Under the pieces are notes generated by a model, which saw only the letters and a program-made list of their open reading frames with translations, was not told the DNA's origin and ran no database searches. DNA of 8,874 nt, taken from contig JAUIBJ010000095.1 of assembly GCA_030428025.1 (NCBI GenBank), positions 1 to 8,874 of the forward strand. The letters run 5' to 3'. The DNA comes from Alphaproteobacteria bacterium (GTDB lineage: Bacteria > Pseudomonadota > Alphaproteobacteria > Rhodobacterales > Rhodobacteraceae). The translations under genes were made by a program, and so were the position numbers. Shown piece by piece: positions 5,985 through 8,874 of the stretch (position 1 is the first letter of the stretch; every line of letters starts with the position of its first letter).

Positions 5985-7160
5985 ATGTTTGCCGTTTTCG
6001 CCACGCTTCGCAAGTTGTTCATTCGCCCTGTTTTTCTGCTTCCGGTCCTGTTCGTCGCCGCCTGCGGGGGCATGCCGATCGTCGGCAGCGGGCCCTCCAT
6101 CAACCCGTCCGCCCCGGTGCCGGTCGCGCTTCTGGTGCCGCACGGATCGGCCGATGCCAACGAGCAGAAACTGGCCCGCGATCTGGAAAACGCCGCCCGC
6201 ATGGCGGTGTCGGACCTGTCCGGCGTTCAGGTCGATCTGCGGGTTTACGGCACCGCCGGCAATGCCGAAAAGGCGCGCGAAGCGGCGGTCGCCGCCGTTT
6301 CGGAGGGGGCGAAGATCATCATCGGGCCGCTGCATGCGGAATCGGCCAATGCCGCGGCTCTGGCGGTGGCCGGACAGGGGGTCAACGTGCTGGCCTTCTC
6401 GAACAATCCCACCATCGCTGGCGGCAACCTCTTCATCCTCGGTCAGACCTTCGACAGCACCGCCAGCCGTCTGGTGAGCTTCGCCGCAGGCCAGGGCAAG
6501 GAACGCATCCTGTCCGTCTCCGCCAACAACCTGGCCGGCCGGCTGGGCCGTCAGGCGATCGAGCAGGCCATCGCCCGCAACGCCGCCGTTCCCGCCGGCA
6601 GCGTCACCTACGAATTCTCGCAACAGGGGGTGATCGCGGCGGTGCCGAAGGTCAAGACCGCCGCCGAGACCAATCAGGCAAACGCGATTTTCTTCACCGC
6701 CAATACCGCGGGCGCCCTTCCGCTCTTCACACAGATGCTGCCGGAACGCGGCCTCGGGCGCGACACGATCCAGTATATCGGGCTGGCCCGGTGGGACACG
6801 CCGCCGCAGACGCTGGAGCTGCCCGGCGTTCAGGGCGGCTGGTTCGCCCTGCCCGACCCGCAGCGCAGCGCCCAGTTCCAGAGCCGATTCTCGGCCGCCT
6901 ATGGCAGCGCGCCGCATGCCCTGGCCGGCCTCGCCTATGACGGGATCGCCGCGGTGGGCGCGCTGGCCACCTCCGGCGGGCGAACCGCGCTGAGCCGCGA
7001 GTCGCTGACCCAGGCGGCCGGGTTTCAGGGCGTGAACGGGGTTTTCCGGCTGCTTCCCGACGGCACCAATCAGCGGGCACTGGCGGTGGCCACCATTCAG
7101 GACAGGAAGGTGACGGTGATCAGCCCGGCACCGCAGAGCTTCGAAGGCGCGGGGTTCTGA
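5985..7160 (+). CDS. LppC/LpoA-like lipoprotein, penicillin-binding protein activator family
   Basis: A 391-residue predicted lipoprotein. The N-terminus has basic residues, the hydrophobic stretch LFIRPVFLLPVLFVAAC and lipobox VAAC, with lipidation at Cys27. Gly-Gly follows, so outer-membrane sorting is likely. From about residue 45 it is a type I periplasmic binding fold: VPVALLVPHG, DLENAARMAVSDL, GAKIIIGPLHAESANAAA (108-125) and VNVLAFSNNPTIAGGNLFILGQT (133-155). In E. coli, LpoA (678 residues) stimulates the peptidoglycan synthase PBP1a; this protein matches only its C-terminal binding-protein-like domain and lacks the N-terminal TPR-like domain. The direct PBP partner is therefore inferred. 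ATG 5985 is the only start before the signal peptide, although AAGGAG (5967-5972) is a rather long 12 bases away. It is divergent from rsmI, as lpoA is in E. coli. glnD follows after 19 bp. Confidence 0.92.
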   Translation: MFAVFATLRKLFIRPVFLLPVLFVAACGGMPIVGSGPSINPSAPVPVALLVPHGSADANEQKLARDLENAARMAVSDLSGVQVDLRVYGTAGNAEKAREAAVAAVSEGAKIIIGPLHAESANAAALAVAGQGVNVLAFSNNPTIAGGNLFILGQTFDSTASRLVSFAAGQGKERILSVSANNLAGRLGRQAIEQAIARNAAVPAGSVTYEFSQQGVIAAVPKVKTAAETNQANAIFFTANTAGALPLFTQMLPERGLGRDTIQYIGLARWDTPPQTLELPGVQGGWFALPDPQRSAQFQSRFSAAYGSAPHALAGLAYDGIAAVGALATSGGRTALSRESLTQAAGFQGVNGVFRLLPDGTNQRALAVATIQDRKVTVISPAPQSFEGAGF

Positions 7161-7179
7161 CCGCGCTGAAAGGCCGGAC

Positions 7180-8874
7180 ATGAAAGACATGCCCTCCCCT
7201 CCAGACCTGATCTGCCCGGCGGATCAGGTCTTTGATGAAGATGCCGTCCGCGACGCGGTCGCCGCAGCCCTTGCCAGAGCCGCCGGCGACCCGGCAGAAC
7301 AGCGAAAGCAGACCGTCGCGCTCCTGTCCCGCGCGCTCAAGAGCGGACGACAGGTGATCGCCGAGGCTTTCTCGACCAAGCCCTTCGCCGCCGGCGCCAC
7401 CACACACGCCTATTGCTGGCTGACCGATTGCGTGGTCCACACCGCGCTCAGTGTCGCCACCGAGTATCTGCACCCCCTCTCCACCCCCACCGATTCGGAG
7501 CGCATCGCCGTTTTCGGTGTGGGCGGCTACGGCCGGGGCGAGATGGCGCCCTTTTCCGATGTCGACCTGCTTTTCCTGACCCCCTACAAGATCACCCCCT
7601 GGGCCGAGAGCGTGATCGAGAGCACGCTCTACATCCTTTGGGACCTGCGCCTGAAGGTCGGCCATTCCAGCCGCACGGTGCGCGACTGTCTGCGCCTCGG
7701 AGCTGAAGATTTCACCATCCGCACCGCGCTTCTGGAAAAGCGGTTCCTTTTCGGAGATTTCGAGTTGGGCGAAACCCTGCGCCGGCGCCTGCGTGAAGAG
7801 CTTTTCGAAGGCACCGCGCGGGAGTTCATCGAGGCCAAGCTCGCCGAGCGCGGCGTCCGGCACGAAAAGCAGGGCGTGCGCTATATGGTCGAGCCGAACG
7901 TGAAGGAAGGAAAGGGGGGCCTGCGCGACCTGCAATGCCTGTTCTGGGTGGCCAAGTACCTGCACCACGTGGACGACGTGGCCGAACTGGTCAGCCTCGG
8001 CATGTTCACCGAGGAGGAGTTCAGCACCTTCGCCAACGCGCATAACTTCCTCTGGGCAGTGCGCTGTCACCTGCATCTGATCACCGGGCGGGCCACCGAA
8101 CAGCTGACCTTCGACTTGCAGGTCGAGGTGGCGGCGCGGATGAATTATCGCGAAACGCCCGGCCGCCGCGCGGTTGAACATTTCATGCAGGACTATTTCC
8201 GCCACGCCACCGCGGTGGGCGAACTGACCCGGATCTTCCTGACCAAGCTGGAAGCCTCGCATGTGAAATCCGAACCGCTCCTTCAGCGCCTCTTCAAGCG
8301 CCGCCGCAAGCTGAAGGAGAATTATCGGGAGGTTCATGGCCGGCTGGCCATCGTCGACGAGACGACGTTCCTCGCCGACCGGCTCAACCTGTTGCGGCTC
8401 TTCGAGGAAGGCCTGCGCACCGGGCTTCTGATCCACCCGGATGCGATGCGGCTGGTTACAGCCAATCTTCGCCTCATCGACGACTCCATGCGCAACGATC
8501 CCAAGGCGCAGAAGCTGTTCCTCGACCTGCTGCTCAAGCACGGCAACCCGGAACGCGCGCTCCGGCGGATGAACGAGCTCGGGGTGCTCTCGGCCTTCCT
8601 GCCGGAGTTCGAGCCGATCCGGGCGATGATGCAGTTCAACATGTACCACAGCTACACGGTCGATGAGCATATCATCCAGTGCATCAGCCAGCTCGACAAG
8701 ATCGAGCGGCACGAACTGGAGGAGGCGCTGCCCGTGGCCTCGGCCATCCTCGACGAGGGGGTGAACCGGCGGGTGCTCTATGTGGCGCTCCTGCTCCACG
8801 ACATCGGCAAGGGGCGCGACGAAGACCATTCCATCCTCGGCGCCCATATCGCCCGCAAGGTGGCCCCCCGGCTT
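7180..8874 (+). CDS. glnD: Bifunctional PII uridylyltransferase / uridylyl-removing enzyme, N-terminal part, cut by the window end
   Basis: The frame is open from ATG 7180 to the window edge, 565 codons of a protein usually about 900 residues long. GlnD senses glutamine and adds or removes UMP on PII proteins (GlnB/GlnK), controlling nitrogen assimilation. The nucleotidyltransferase signature GVGGYGRGEMAPFSDVD is at residues 113-129, with metal-binding Asp127 and Asp129. Further segments are VEPNVKEGKGGLRDLQ (about 232-247), the GlnD linker domain, then the start of the uridylyl-removing HD domain with LLHDIGKGRDEDHS (His540, Asp541). The C-terminal ACT domains are outside the window. The start could also be ATG 7189; 7180 has GAAAGG six bases upstream (7168-7173). 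The 19-bp gap after lppC suggests co-transcription. A strong hairpin covers codons 8-18. Confidence 0.97.
   Translation, partial: MKDMPSPPDLICPADQVFDEDAVRDAVAAALARAAGDPAEQRKQTVALLSRALKSGRQVIAEAFSTKPFAAGATTHAYCWLTDCVVHTALSVATEYLHPLSTPTDSERIAVFGVGGYGRGEMAPFSDVDLLFLTPYKITPWAESVIESTLYILWDLRLKVGHSSRTVRDCLRLGAEDFTIRTALLEKRFLFGDFELGETLRRRLREELFEGTAREFIEAKLAERGVRHEKQGVRYMVEPNVKEGKGGLRDLQCLFWVAKYLHHVDDVAELVSLGMFTEEEFSTFANAHNFLWAVRCHLHLITGRATEQLTFDLQVEVAARMNYRETPGRRAVEHFMQDYFRHATAVGELTRIFLTKLEASHVKSEPLLQRLFKRRRKLKENYREVHGRLAIVDETTFLADRLNLLRLFEEGLRTGLLIHPDAMRLVTANLRLIDDSMRNDPKAQKLFLDLLLKHGNPERALRRMNELGVLSAFLPEFEPIRAMMQFNMYHSYTVDEHIIQCISQLDKIERHELEEALPVASAILDEGVNRRVLYVALLLHDIGKGRDEDHSILGAHIARKVAPRL
7203..7231 (+). 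repeat. Long inverted repeat (hairpin) in the first codons of glnD
   Basis: AGACCTGATC (7203-7212) is exactly complementary to GATCAGGTCT (7222-7231). The inner bases continue the stem through one G-U pair and two G-C pairs, giving 13 pairs closed by the triloop CCG (7216-7218), then TTTG. In mRNA this would be a very stable hairpin starting 23 bases after the start codon. It could slow translation initiation, act as an attenuator between lppC and glnD, or be a protein binding site in DNA. The T tract is too short for a clear intrinsic terminator. The repeat itself is certain; the role is open. Confidence 0.75.

Noticed and set aside
5649..7190. 513-codon open frame on the minus strand across lppC and part of rsmI
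   Set aside because: It overlaps two well-supported genes in other frames, and its composition is low complexity (Gly/Arg/Ala/Asp).
7120..8847. 575-codon open frame on the minus strand across glnD
   Set aside because: glnD on the plus strand has intact catalytic motifs. The antisense product shows no domain and no ribosome site that would support it.

Overview
The window is a GC-rich, densely coding chromosomal segment from an alphaproteobacterium, most likely Rhodobacterales. This rests on base composition, protein style and the block gshB-yraN-rsmI next to a short LppC-type lipoprotein and glnD. No database search was possible, so the taxonomic call is an inference. There are eight protein genes, the first and last cut by the window edges. 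I see no tRNA, rRNA, CRISPR array, insertion sequence, phage gene or toxin-antitoxin pair.

Layout. (1) 1-1018: the C-terminal part of a thiolase (+) converges on a small GNAT acetyltransferase (-), and their stop codons share the bases CTAG. (2) 1019-1211: a 193-bp divergent intergenic region with two GTTAAC words and a CtrA-like motif in front of comM. (3) 1212-2726: comM/yifB (+), a branch-migration AAA+ ATPase of natural transformation. (4) 2692-5896: a compact leftward cluster transcribed rsmI, yraN, gshB, alpha/beta hydrolase. It has 4-bp start/stop overlaps at two of its three junctions, and the hydrolase end overlaps the comM end by 35 bp. (5) 5897-5984: an 88-bp divergent gap. (6) 5985-8874: rightward lppC (LpoA-like lipoprotein) and, 19 bp later, glnD, which runs off the window inside its HD domain.

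How the genes relate. Most are housekeeping or stress functions: 16S rRNA C1402 methylation (rsmI), glutathione synthesis (gshB), control of peptidoglycan synthases (lppC) and nitrogen sensing through PII (glnD). The rsmI/lppC/yraN association is an ancient one also seen as yraL-yraM(lpoA)-yraN in Escherichia coli, although here yraN sits behind rsmI instead of behind lppC.

I do not find a new multi-gene system. The points worth a second look are regulatory or structural: a CtrA-like site before comM, a 13-bp near-perfect hairpin inside the first codons of glnD, a terminator-like hairpin with a T tract inside the first codons of the GNAT gene, and the unusually tight convergent gene ends.
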